A stretch of DNA of 5,987 bases from Acidobacteriota bacterium (GCA_030609765.1 JAUWTE010000217.1:1-5987); one strand, 5' to 3'; counted from the stretch's first letter, positions 1-4,903 are shown. The notes: generated by a model not told the origin, from the sequence alone. Numbers and translations are program-made.

Positions 1-432
1 GGGTACATCTACACAATGTGTGATGACTCGGGCTGCTGGCTCGGCGTGCTGCCGAGTGTCGGCGCCGACAAGGTCGTCAAGGTCGCCTACAGCCACACCG
101 ACGTTCGCTTTCCCATTGGCGAGGAGACGACCGGCCACTACGTGGAGATCCAGGGCGAGATCGTCACCGTCGAGCAGGAGGCCGAAGAGCACGCCGAGCA
201 CATGGCCGCCGAAGGTGAGATGCAAGAGCACGCCGAGGAGGCCGAGCACGCCGAGCACGGCGTCGAAATGCGCACGGTCTACGCTTGCCCGATGCATGCT
301 GATGTCGTCAGCGAGGACGCCGGGACCTGCCCCATCTGCAAGATGGATCTCGAGGCCGCGGAAATACCGTTTCCCGAGCCTGCCTCGATTGCCATCATTG
401 GGGCCAGCGCCGTGGTGAAGGCCAAGAAGTAG
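1..432 (+). CDS. DUF4920-like protein with C-terminal heavy-metal-binding domain (5' partial)
   Basis: The frame is open from base 1, so the gene begins upstream; the Met codon at 16 lies inside the conserved CDDSGCWLG stretch and is an unlikely start. 143 residues are visible. Residues 1-55 resemble DUF4920: a Cys, then GCW, a beta-rich stretch, a Phe-Pro segment and a Gly-containing strand ending EIQGEIVTVEQ. Residues about 58-90 form a His/Glu-rich linker with EHAE three times. Residues 94-118 form an HMBD zinc-ribbon-like domain, with C96-P-M-H99 and C110-P-I-C113-K-M-D-L; family members usually have Gly where this has Lys114. HMBD is common in copper-efflux proteins and P-type ATPases. 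A role in binding or handling copper, zinc or a similar metal in the envelope is inferred. The signal peptide, if any, is outside the window. The C-terminal tail ends in a Lys-rich KAKK. The gene is followed by a strong terminator, so it ends its transcription unit. Confidence 0.8.
   Translation, partial: GYIYTMCDDSGCWLGVLPSVGADKVVKVAYSHTDVRFPIGEETTGHYVEIQGEIVTVEQEAEEHAEHMAAEGEMQEHAEEAEHAEHGVEMRTVYACPMHADVVSEDAGTCPICKMDLEAAEIPFPEPASIAIIGASAVVKAKK
187..258 (+). repeat. Coding repeat: His/Glu-rich EHAE linker
   Basis: The 12-mer GAGCACGCCGAG occurs exactly three times, at 187-198, 226-237 and 244-255, always in frame and encoding Glu-His-Ala-Glu. Two copies are followed by a further CAC (His). 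The result is a flexible, His-rich, acidic linker between the DUF4920-like region and the HMBD. Such linkers often bind transition metals weakly. Copy number could vary between strains because the DNA repeats are exact. Confidence 0.7.
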
Positions 433-467
433 CAGGGCACAGAACTCATAAAAGTCGAATTCGTACC

Positions 468-500
468 GCGCGAGTCCCGGGTACCGGGGCTCGCGCTTTT
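468..500 (+). terminator. Strong intrinsic terminator
   Basis: GCGCGAGTCCCGG (468-480) pairs with CCGGGGCTCGCGC (484-496) as a 13-bp stem with one T-G wobble around a GTA loop. TTTT follows directly at 497-500. It lies 36 bp past the stop codon of the metal-binding gene and separates that gene from the solute-binding gene. Confidence 0.9.
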
Positions 501-640
501 CACGCTGACTGTGCGCAGGCTAGCTGTTGGTTCTAAGCACGTTGTTCACGGGGCACATTGAGTCCGGAGATCGGCGGCGTCCTGCCGATGCCCGCGGTTC
601 TCCCGTTGCGCCCGGCATGGCTGAGGTTCACCATAGAGAG

Positions 641-672
641 CGGGACGAAAACTGAGACGTACGGGACGAAAA
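641..672 (+). promoter_or_regulatory. Paired 11-bp direct repeat upstream of the solute-binding gene
   Basis: CGGGACGAAAA occurs at 641-651 and again, identically, at 662-672. The start-to-start distance is 21 bp, two helical turns, so both copies face the same side of the DNA. The second copy runs into the Shine-Dalgarno sequence. This could be an operator for a dimeric regulator or a leader-RNA element. No known box was recognised and no clear -35/-10 pair was found between 501 and 682, so the promoter remains unassigned. Confidence 0.35.
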
Positions 673-682
673 GGTGGTGATC
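671..682 (+). promoter_or_regulatory. Near-perfect extended Shine-Dalgarno that fixes the start at 683
   Basis: AAGGTGGTGATC directly precedes ATG 683 and matches the full complement of the 16S rRNA 3' end (AAGGAGGTGATC) at 11 of 12 positions. The core GGTGG is 5 nt from ATG. The in-frame GTG codons at 674 and 677 lie inside this site, so they are better read as ribosome binding site than as starts. Confidence 0.75.
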
Positions 683-1816
683 ATGTCAAAAAGGGCATGC
701 GGCGCGGCACTGATGTCTCTGCTGATCCTGATGACCGTAGGGTGCGCTAGTGAACCTGAAGAAGTGCAGTTCGGCGCTATTCTCTCCATTGAGGGATCTG
801 CCGCAGCCTACGGAAACGCCATCTGGAAGGGAGTTCAGCTGGCGACGGAGCTGGTCAATGAGCGCGGCGGCATGGACGTCGGGGAGAGCGGCATCCTCGT
901 TCCCCTGGTCGTGCACCTGAGAGACTGCAAGAGCGACCCGCTGCTCGGCATCCAGCAAGCCCAGGAGCTGATCGGGCTCGGAGTCCAGGCCGTGATCGGC
1001 TCCGACAGCAGCGACGTGACGCTCGGGATGGCGCCGATCTTCGAGCAAGCGGAGGTTATCCTGATGTCGCCCTCCTCCTCCTCGCCGAAGATCACCGACG
1101 CCGGGGAATACATCTACCGCAACTTCCCGAGCGACACACTCGAGGCGGTCAACCTCGCCAACCACATCTACAACGTGGACGGCATAGATGAGGCTGCCAT
1201 CATCGCCAGCCAGAGCGAGTTTGGCCTCGGAACGAAGAACGCCTTCATCGCGCGTTTCCGTGCATTGGGTGGCACTATTCTCGCTGAGCAGACCTTCCCC
1301 TCGGATGCTCAGGACTACTCCACCCAGGTCGCGGGGATAGCGGCCGCTGATCCACCGGCCGTCTATATCGCCGCCTACTCGTTTCGCACGGGAGCGGTGG
1401 CACGAGCCCTGCGCGACGCGAGGGTCGATGCGCGCCTGTACGGCACTGGCGCCATCCGACCGGAAAACACCGTGCAGACCGGAGGCGACGCCGTGGAAGG
1501 GCTGGTCTTTCCGGCGCCCGCCTTCGAGCCAAATCTCGACGCCCCGCACATGCGTCTTTTCATCAGCGAGTTCCGCGAGCGCTTCGGCGACACCTATGAC
1601 ATCTACGCGGCGCAGGGCTACGACGCCGTCAACATCCTGGTGCAGGCCATCGAGCAGATGGGCACCCGGCCCGAAGACATCCGCTTCTACCTGAACACGA
1701 TGAACCCCTTCGAAGGGGTGGCGGGCGCGACGGTGTTCGACGACAACGGTGACGTGAGGAAGTTCCACCGCATGTACGTCATCCAGGATGGAGTGGCTGT
1801 CGCGGTCGGCGGATAG
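683..1816 (+). CDS. Branched-chain amino acid-type ABC transporter substrate-binding lipoprotein (LivJ/LivK family)
   Basis: This 377-residue protein is a type 1 periplasmic binding protein (Peripla_BP_6). Residues 1-20 are a lipoprotein signal: basic MSKR, a hydrophobic stretch, and the lipobox-like TVGC, so Cys21 is the predicted lipidated residue. The mature protein opens with the typical first strand VQFGAILSIEGSAAAYG, then a long helix ending ERGG. A Ser-rich segment, MSPSSSSPKITD, follows at the place where family members bind the ligand's carboxylate and amino groups. The second lobe includes AAIIASQSEFGLG and the domain-closing region GYDAVNILVQAIEQM. Length is normal for the family. 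Known members capture branched-chain amino acids, amides, urea or aromatic compounds; the ligand here cannot be read from sequence. No LivH/M/G/F gene is next to it, so it is an orphan that may serve a distant transporter or act as a sensor. It appears monocistronic. Confidence 0.88.
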   Translation: MSKRACGAALMSLLILMTVGCASEPEEVQFGAILSIEGSAAAYGNAIWKGVQLATELVNERGGMDVGESGILVPLVVHLRDCKSDPLLGIQQAQELIGLGVQAVIGSDSSDVTLGMAPIFEQAEVILMSPSSSSPKITDAGEYIYRNFPSDTLEAVNLANHIYNVDGIDEAAIIASQSEFGLGTKNAFIARFRALGGTILAEQTFPSDAQDYSTQVAGIAAADPPAVYIAAYSFRTGAVARALRDARVDARLYGTGAIRPENTVQTGGDAVEGLVFPAPAFEPNLDAPHMRLFISEFRERFGDTYDIYAAQGYDAVNILVQAIEQMGTRPEDIRFYLNTMNPFEGVAGATVFDDNGDVRKFHRMYVIQDGVAVAVGG

Positions 1817-1943
1817 CGCGGATAGTTTGGCGGATCCTCCAGAGCCCAGCGCACGAACTCCCTGAGCTCGCCGCCCCGAGGAACCGGGTGGAAAGAGTCT
1901 CCCGAGAAGTGACGGTGGGGGGGGATCAGTGTGCCTACTGCGA

Positions 1944-1968
1944 TATTACTATGCATTTACTAGTAATA
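1944..1968. promoter_or_regulatory. AT-rich inverted repeat, possible operator or promoter region
   Basis: TATTACTA (1944-1951) and TAGTAATA (1961-1968) are perfect inverted arms of 8 bp around a 9-nt centre. They sit in the only clearly AT-rich patch of the window (about 1943-1980). The patch contains TAATAAT and TAGTAAT, which resemble -10 elements, but I could not match a convincing -35 at 16-18 bp on either strand. It may be an operator, a promoter or a marker of foreign DNA. It lies about 220 bp before the helix-turn-helix gene. Confidence 0.3.
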
Positions 1969-2006
1969 ATCTGGTAAAAACACCGAGGGTAGTGTGAACG
2001 CCCCCC

Positions 2007-2032
2007 CTGCGGCTCGCCCGCGGCGCCTTTTT
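2007..2032 (+). terminator. Weak candidate terminator
   Basis: CTGCGG (2007-2012) pairs with CCGCGG (2018-2023), including one T-G wobble, around a 5-nt loop. TTTTT begins four bases later, at 2028. The stem is short and the T-run is offset, so this could be a weak terminator for transcripts reading through from the solute-binding gene, 190 bp upstream, or chance in GC-rich DNA. Confidence 0.25.
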
Positions 2033-2055
2033 GCCCCACGGGTCATGGTCTGCCG

Positions 2056-2085
2056 GAAGGTCAAGGTTCGCCCAGAAGGTCGAGG
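2056..2085. repeat. Pair of 11-bp near-identical direct repeats
   Basis: GAAGGTCAAGG (2056-2066) and GAAGGTCGAGG (2075-2085) differ at one base and start 19 bp apart. The spacing is close to that of the repeats 40 bp downstream, but the unit sequence is different. The function is unknown; they could be regulatory sites or decayed tandem repeats. Confidence 0.4.
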
Positions 2086-2121
2086 CAAGTGGCCGTCCCC
2101 ACTATCCGCGCAGGTTCCACG

Positions 2122-2190
2122 GGGGAATCGAGAGCTGCAGGGGAATCGAGAGCCAAGGGAATACTAGGAGCCATAGGAGAATCAGGTGCC
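2122..2190. repeat. Four degenerate direct repeats of about 18 bp, GGGGAATC-n-AGC
   Basis: The exact 14-mer GGGGAATCGAGAGC occurs at 2122-2135 and 2140-2153. Two diverged units follow: GGGAATACTAGGAGCC (2157-2172) and GGAGAATCAGGTGCC (2176-2190). Start points are 17-19 bp apart. The array degrades toward the helix-turn-helix gene, and its last unit carries both the Shine-Dalgarno GGAG and the GTG start codon of that gene. It resembles an array of regulator binding sites or a microduplicated leader. A further GGGGAATC lies at 2522-2529, before the sigma factor gene. Confidence 0.6.
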
Positions 2191-2434
2191 ACGAGTCATC
2201 ACGGAGTTCGATTGGCCGACATTCGTACACACGCTGCGCTCGGAACGTTGCTGGGACTGCTCCCAGCAGGAGTTGGCGCAAATGATGAAGGTCTCGGTGT
2301 CCACCGTCTCGAAATGGGAGAGAGGGACGGTGCAACCACAGCCTAGGCACCGCGGGTCGCTGCGAACGCTGGCTACCAAGAAGCACTACAGATCAGGAGA
2401 TTGGCCCAAAAGATCCCGCACCGTCGCCTGGTGA
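2186..2434 (+). CDS. Small XRE/Cro-type helix-turn-helix protein
   Basis: This predicted 82-residue protein has a central Cro/C1-type helix-turn-helix. Residues about 26-48 read SQQELAQMMKVSVSTVSKWERG, with the classic Q-ELA first helix, a V-S-STVSKWE recognition helix and a W-ERG ending. The sequence before it (TEFDWPTFVHTLRSERC) fits a leading helix, and QPQPRHRGSLRTLA fits the following one. The C-terminal third is basic and undistinguished. The GTG start is chosen because GGAG (2176-2179) lies 6 nt before it; there is no competing upstream ATG with a site. Such single-domain proteins are usually autoregulators, antitoxins or phage-type repressors. There is no toxin partner beside it. It could act on the repeats that overlap its own start, which is inference. 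Its tail may be a remnant of a longer protein. Confidence 0.68.
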   Translation: MPRVITEFDWPTFVHTLRSERCWDCSQQELAQMMKVSVSTVSKWERGTVQPQPRHRGSLRTLATKKHYRSGDWPKRSRTVAW

Positions 2435-2454
2435 AGAAAAGCTGTCGCGGTACC

Positions 2455-2479
2455 GAACCCTTCTCGTGTTGCTCGCGTT
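2455..2479 (+). promoter_or_regulatory. Possible ECF-type promoter before the sigma gene
   Basis: GAACC at 2455-2459 resembles the AAC-containing -35 of ECF sigma promoters. CGTTA at 2475-2479, 15 bp later, resembles an ECF -10 of the CGTT type. It lies about 85 bp before the sigma start. Autoregulation is common for ECF genes, which motivates the guess. The match is partial (CGAACC rather than GGAACC). Confidence 0.2.
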
Positions 2480-2496
2480 ATTGCACATGAACAGAG

Positions 2497-2537
2497 ACCG
2501 GCGAGGGAAGAACGCCAATAAGGGGAATCCCGCCGGT
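2497..2537 (+). other. Leader hairpin before the sigma gene
   Basis: ACCGGC (2497-2502) plus GGGA (2505-2508), separated by a GA bulge, pairs with TCCC (2528-2531) plus GCCGGT (2532-2537), leaving a 19-nt loop. It ends 24 nt before the sigma factor start codon and is not followed by a T-run, so it is not a typical terminator. It could shape the leader RNA. The loop side contains GGGGAATC. Confidence 0.3.
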
Positions 2538-2561
2538 GCCGGATCGAAAGGAAAGCGGTAG

Positions 2562-3122
2562 GTGGAACTCGAAACCCTCCTAGAGCGCTGCAGAGCAGGT
2601 GATGAGCTCGCCTGGGAGGCCCTGGTGCGCCGATTTCAGGGAAGAGTCTTCGCGCTTGCCTACCACTACCTCAGAAATCGCGAGGAGGCGAGAGACGTGG
2701 CCCAGGAGACATTCATCCGCATCTACAAGAGCCTGGATGGCTTTCAGGACAGCGAGAGATTCCTGCCCTGGATGGTGCGGATTGCGCGCAACTGCAGCAT
2801 CGACCGTGTGCGGCGCCTCAAGGTGCGCCCGCCGCTCGGCGGCGACGAGCTCGATGAGCAGACGATCGGCCCCCACCCCGGGGCCGGACCCGAGGTCGTA
2901 GCGATGGCCGGGGAGCGCAGTCACCTGGTATACCGCGCCCTCGATCAAATGACCGAGATCAATCGCGAGATGATCCTGATGAAGGAAATCCAGGGCCTGA
3001 AGCAGCGCGAGATCGCCGATCTGCTCTCGATTCCTTTGGGGACAGTCAAGGCGAGGTCGAACCGCGCGCGGGTCGAGCTGGCTCGCTGCATTGTCGAGAT
3101 CGATCCCTCCTACGGAGCCTGA
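2562..3122 (+). CDS. ECF-family RNA polymerase sigma factor (RpoE-like)
   Basis: This 186-residue protein has the two-domain layout and length of ECF sigma factors, which direct RNA polymerase to stress-specific promoters. Region 2 spans residues about 22-90: YHYLRNREEARDVAQETFIRIYKSL is the core-binding and -10 helix, and FLPWMVRIARNCSIDRVRR is region 2.4. After an acidic, Gly/Pro-containing linker, region 4 spans about 118-175, with the -35-binding helix-turn-helix QREIADLLSIPLGTVKARSNRAR. There is no region 3 and no C-terminal extension. The GTG start is supported by AAGGA (2548-2552), 9 nt upstream. The anti-sigma gene follows after 3 bp, and its ribosome site GGAG (3114-3117) lies inside this gene, so the two are probably translationally coupled. 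Activity is expected to be controlled by that anti-sigma factor. The target genes are unknown. Confidence 0.95.
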   Translation: MELETLLERCRAGDELAWEALVRRFQGRVFALAYHYLRNREEARDVAQETFIRIYKSLDGFQDSERFLPWMVRIARNCSIDRVRRLKVRPPLGGDELDEQTIGPHPGAGPEVVAMAGERSHLVYRALDQMTEINREMILMKEIQGLKQREIADLLSIPLGTVKARSNRARVELARCIVEIDPSYGA

Positions 3123-3125
3123 GTC

Positions 3126-4199
3126 ATGCACTGCACCGAATTCCAGGAACGCTTGTTCGAGTGGCTCGAAGGCCGGCTCGAAGCGGCCGAGGTGGAGCGC
3201 ATGCAGTCCCATGCGGCAGGGTGTTTGCGTTGCCGGGAGCTCGAGGAGCTTGCAACCGGCGATGCCGGACTGCCGGCCGTTGAGCCTCCCGACGACATGG
3301 TCGCTTCGATCATGGCGCAAACCACGGGCGGTGCCTGCGATCGTGCGCTGCTCTTGGTCAGCGAGCGCCTCGATGCGGGCCCAGCGGACGTGGCGGGCCC
3401 AGCGGACGTGGCGGGCCCAGCGGACGTGGCGGGCTCGGTTGAGGCCGATCCGTTGCTAGAGATGCACCTGGAGTCCTGTGCGGAATGCACCAGCCTGGCG
3501 GGGGCGCTCGCGCGCCTGCAGCGGGAGCTGCCGGCGATGGCCGAGATGGAGCCCGACCCAGGCTTCGTGAGTGACGTCATGGCGGCGACCATCGGTGCGG
3601 CAGTGTCCGTGCGAGCCGCCGCTCCACTGCAAGAGGCCACTCCGGCGCCTCATCTTGTCTCGCGGCCGGCTTTCGACTGGCGCGAATGGGTCCAGGGGTT
3701 GCCTCTGGCCGCTCCGGTATCGGCGTTCTTCGAGCGTCTGACACTGCGGCCGCGCCTCGCCTTCGAGGGCGCCGTCGTTGGCACCCTCGCTTTCGTGCTG
3801 GTGATCGGCCTGCCGTCGGTGGGAGTTGCCGAGTTGCCTTCGCGGCTGATGGCCGGAGTCCGGCAGGAAAGGCTCGAGGTACAGAGCGCAGTTGCCGAGA
3901 ATTTCGGACGGGCCGCCGAGGTGGGTCGCGCCGCTTGGACAACTTCGGCAAGCCGCTTGGGTGAATACGTCAACATCAGCCCCAGCACTGCCGGCACGAG
4001 ATCGAGGTTTGCTGACATGTTGGGGAGCTGGCGCCAGGCCGGCGTCGAGATTGCCTCACACCTCTGGGAGGGTGAGTTCAGCGCTGCATTCGCGCGCATG
4101 TGGCGCTTGTGGACTGAGCCCTGGAGAGGTGACAGCAATGAAGAAGAGGGCCCTGGAAGCAGGGCAGATAACCAAGACGGTCAAAGGTATCAATCATGA
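3126..4199 (+). CDS. Membrane-anchored anti-sigma factor with two zinc-binding (ZAS/zf-HC2) modules
   Basis: This 357-residue protein probably binds the sigma factor encoded just upstream and keeps it inactive at the membrane. The first ZAS module has Cys3 and the signature H29-xxx-C33-xx-C36. A second module has Cys71 and H114-xxx-C118-xx-C121. Its Cys-to-His distance is 43 residues rather than 26, because three GPADVA repeats (85-102) are inserted in the loop. One transmembrane segment is predicted at about 211-235 (RLAFEGAVVGTLAFVLVIGL), which would put the N-terminus in the cytoplasm and about 120 C-terminal residues outside. The outer part is partly amphipathic helix and ends in a charged tail. 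Two ZAS modules and a long outer region are larger than the simplest anti-sigma factors. Its stop codon overlaps ATG 4196 of the next frame (ATGA). Regulated proteolysis or a conformational release is typical of the family but is not shown here. Confidence 0.88.
   Translation: MHCTEFQERLFEWLEGRLEAAEVERMQSHAAGCLRCRELEELATGDAGLPAVEPPDDMVASIMAQTTGGACDRALLLVSERLDAGPADVAGPADVAGPADVAGSVEADPLLEMHLESCAECTSLAGALARLQRELPAMAEMEPDPGFVSDVMAATIGAAVSVRAAAPLQEATPAPHLVSRPAFDWREWVQGLPLAAPVSAFFERLTLRPRLAFEGAVVGTLAFVLVIGLPSVGVAELPSRLMAGVRQERLEVQSAVAENFGRAAEVGRAAWTTSASRLGEYVNISPSTAGTRSRFADMLGSWRQAGVEIASHLWEGEFSAAFARMWRLWTEPWRGDSNEEEGPGSRADNQDGQRYQS
3375..3434 (+). repeat. Perfect 18-bp tandem repeat (3.3 copies) inside the anti-sigma gene
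   Basis: The unit GGCCCAGCGGACGTGGCG (Gly-Pro-Ala-Asp-Val-Ala) starts at 3378, 3396 and 3414. Identity at period 18 holds from 3375 to 3434. All copies are base-identical, including synonymous positions, which points to recent duplication by slippage. Units are in frame, so gain or loss changes loop length by six residues without breaking the protein. Confidence 0.95.
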
Positions 4200-4236
4200 A
4201 CACACTAACCACGAAGGAAGAAATCACTCGAACCGA

Positions 4237-4241
4237 GGAGG
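4237..4241 (+). promoter_or_regulatory. Shine-Dalgarno GGAGG that favours the start at 4247
   Basis: GGAGG sits 5 nt before ATG 4247 within GAGGAGGAAGCC. The upstream ATG 4196 has only AAAGG (4183-4187) at 8 nt, though it overlaps the anti-sigma stop codon. Both starts could be used; the stronger site decides the choice made here. Confidence 0.6.
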
Positions 4242-4246
4242 AAGCC

Positions 4247-4903
4247 ATGAGTGACATCCAATCACCTGACGCGGGATACGAACCAGCAGCCCCCGCGGCA
4301 GCTCCCGGGGCAGCTCCCGCGGCAGCTGCCCCGTTAGCTCCGCCTGTCATGCAGCAGGCCCAAGCCATCGTGCCGGAGAGGCGACAACTGTTCGACCCGC
4401 GGCGCAAGTCGCCATTCCTCGCCGCTGTGATATCGGTGGTGCCGGGCCTCGGCAACATCTATATCGGTTACTACATGCGAGGCTTCTCGATTGTCGCGAC
4501 CATGGCGGTACTGATCCTGATCGCGGCCGAATCGCGTGAGCCGATTGCTCCGATTTTCGGGATGTCAGCCTTCTTTGTGTGGCTGTTCAACATCATCGAT
4601 GCGGGGCGCATGGCGGCGCTCTACAACCACGCCATGGCGGGCCGGGACATCATGGAGCTGCCGGAAGACTTCAAGTTCCCGAAGATGGGCGGCTCGATGG
4701 TCGGTGGCGCAATCATGCTGGTGGTGGGCGTTATCGCCATCTCGAACACGATGTTTGGTATCTCGCTGGACTGGATCGGCACCTGGTGGCCGGTGTTCCC
4801 GATCGCCCTGGGTGGCTATCTGCTCTTCCGCGGGATTCAGGATTACCAGAAACAGCAGAAGAGTGGGACCGCATTCGCGTCGTCACTGGAGGATTCCGAC
4901 TAG
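4247..4903 (+). CDS. Five-helix membrane protein with TM2-like and LiaF-like regions
   Basis: The product is 218 residues from ATG 4247, or 235 from ATG 4196. Residues 1-50 are Pro/Ala-rich and then charged. Residues 54-94 resemble a TM2-type hairpin: a basic RRKSPFL entry, helix 1 with PGLGNIYIGYY, a short RG turn and helix 2. Helix 3 is at about 100-117, followed by a polar segment (118-148). Residues 149-197 resemble the paired-helix membrane region of LiaI/LiaF-type proteins (DUF5668-like): GGAIMLVVGVIAISNTMFG, then WWPVFPIALGGYLLFRG. A soluble Lys/Gln-rich and acidic tail ends the protein. LiaF-type proteins of Firmicutes modulate envelope-stress signalling. Position as third gene of the sigma/anti-sigma operon suggests a sensor, a partner of the anti-sigma factor or a target of the sigma factor. 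The exact role is unknown. The operon ends here. Confidence 0.8.
   Translation: MSDIQSPDAGYEPAAPAAAPGAAPAAAAPLAPPVMQQAQAIVPERRQLFDPRRKSPFLAAVISVVPGLGNIYIGYYMRGFSIVATMAVLILIAAESREPIAPIFGMSAFFVWLFNIIDAGRMAALYNHAMAGRDIMELPEDFKFPKMGGSMVGGAIMLVVGVIAISNTMFGISLDWIGTWWPVFPIALGGYLLFRGIQDYQKQQKSGTAFASSLEDSD
4292..4327 (+). repeat. Three 12-bp imperfect repeats encoding Pro/Ala-rich segment
   Basis: CCCGCGGCAGCT (4292-4303), CCCGGGGCAGCT (4304-4315) and CCCGCGGCAGCT (4316-4327) follow one another directly, with one base differing in the middle copy. They code for a Pro/Ala-rich flexible segment at the N-terminus of the membrane protein, before the first helix. Slippage could alter its length in frame. 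Confidence 0.75.

Larger units (their letters stand above)
1817..2185. other. 369-bp intergenic region with dyad and short repeats
   Basis: No convincing gene lies between the solute-binding gene and the helix-turn-helix gene. It opens with repeated GCGGATAG around the stop codon (1809-1816 and 1818-1825). It then holds an AT-rich island with a dyad (1944-1968), a short GC hairpin followed by TTTTT (2007-2032), a pair of GAAGGTC(A/G)AGG repeats (2056-2085), and the period-18 repeats (2122-2190). Open frames across it are short, overlapping and without recognisable domains. The minus strand at about 1830-1956 reads as a plausible but unidentified peptide, possibly a gene remnant. Confidence 0.6.

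Noticed and set aside
16..18. ATG 16 as the true start of the metal-binding gene
   Set aside because: The frame is open upstream to base 1, conserved DUF4920-like residues begin immediately after it, and no Shine-Dalgarno site precedes it.
686..1768. Long minus-strand open frame (360 codons)
   Set aside because: It is fully antisense to the solute-binding gene. Its translation has no domain and is rich in residues typical of a shadow frame in GC-rich DNA, whereas the plus strand has a clear signal peptide and family motifs.
2122..2190. CRISPR-like array
   Set aside because: Units are too short, too diverged and almost contiguous, with no spacers of normal size and no cas genes.
2031..2346. 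Overlapping plus-strand open frames of 84 and 85 codons before and across the helix-turn-helix gene
   Set aside because: They run through the repeats and overlap the helix-turn-helix frame, which has a better ribosome site and a clear domain.
2580..3320. Minus-strand open frame of 246 codons over the sigma and anti-sigma genes
   Set aside because: It is antisense to two confidently identified genes and shows no recognisable motif.
4138..4254. Short frame starting ATG 4138 with GGAGAGG upstream (about 38 codons)
   Set aside because: A fair ribosome site is present, but it overlaps the anti-sigma tail and the next gene's start in another frame. The peptide is low-complexity, with His/Asn/Gly, and has no family match that I recognise.
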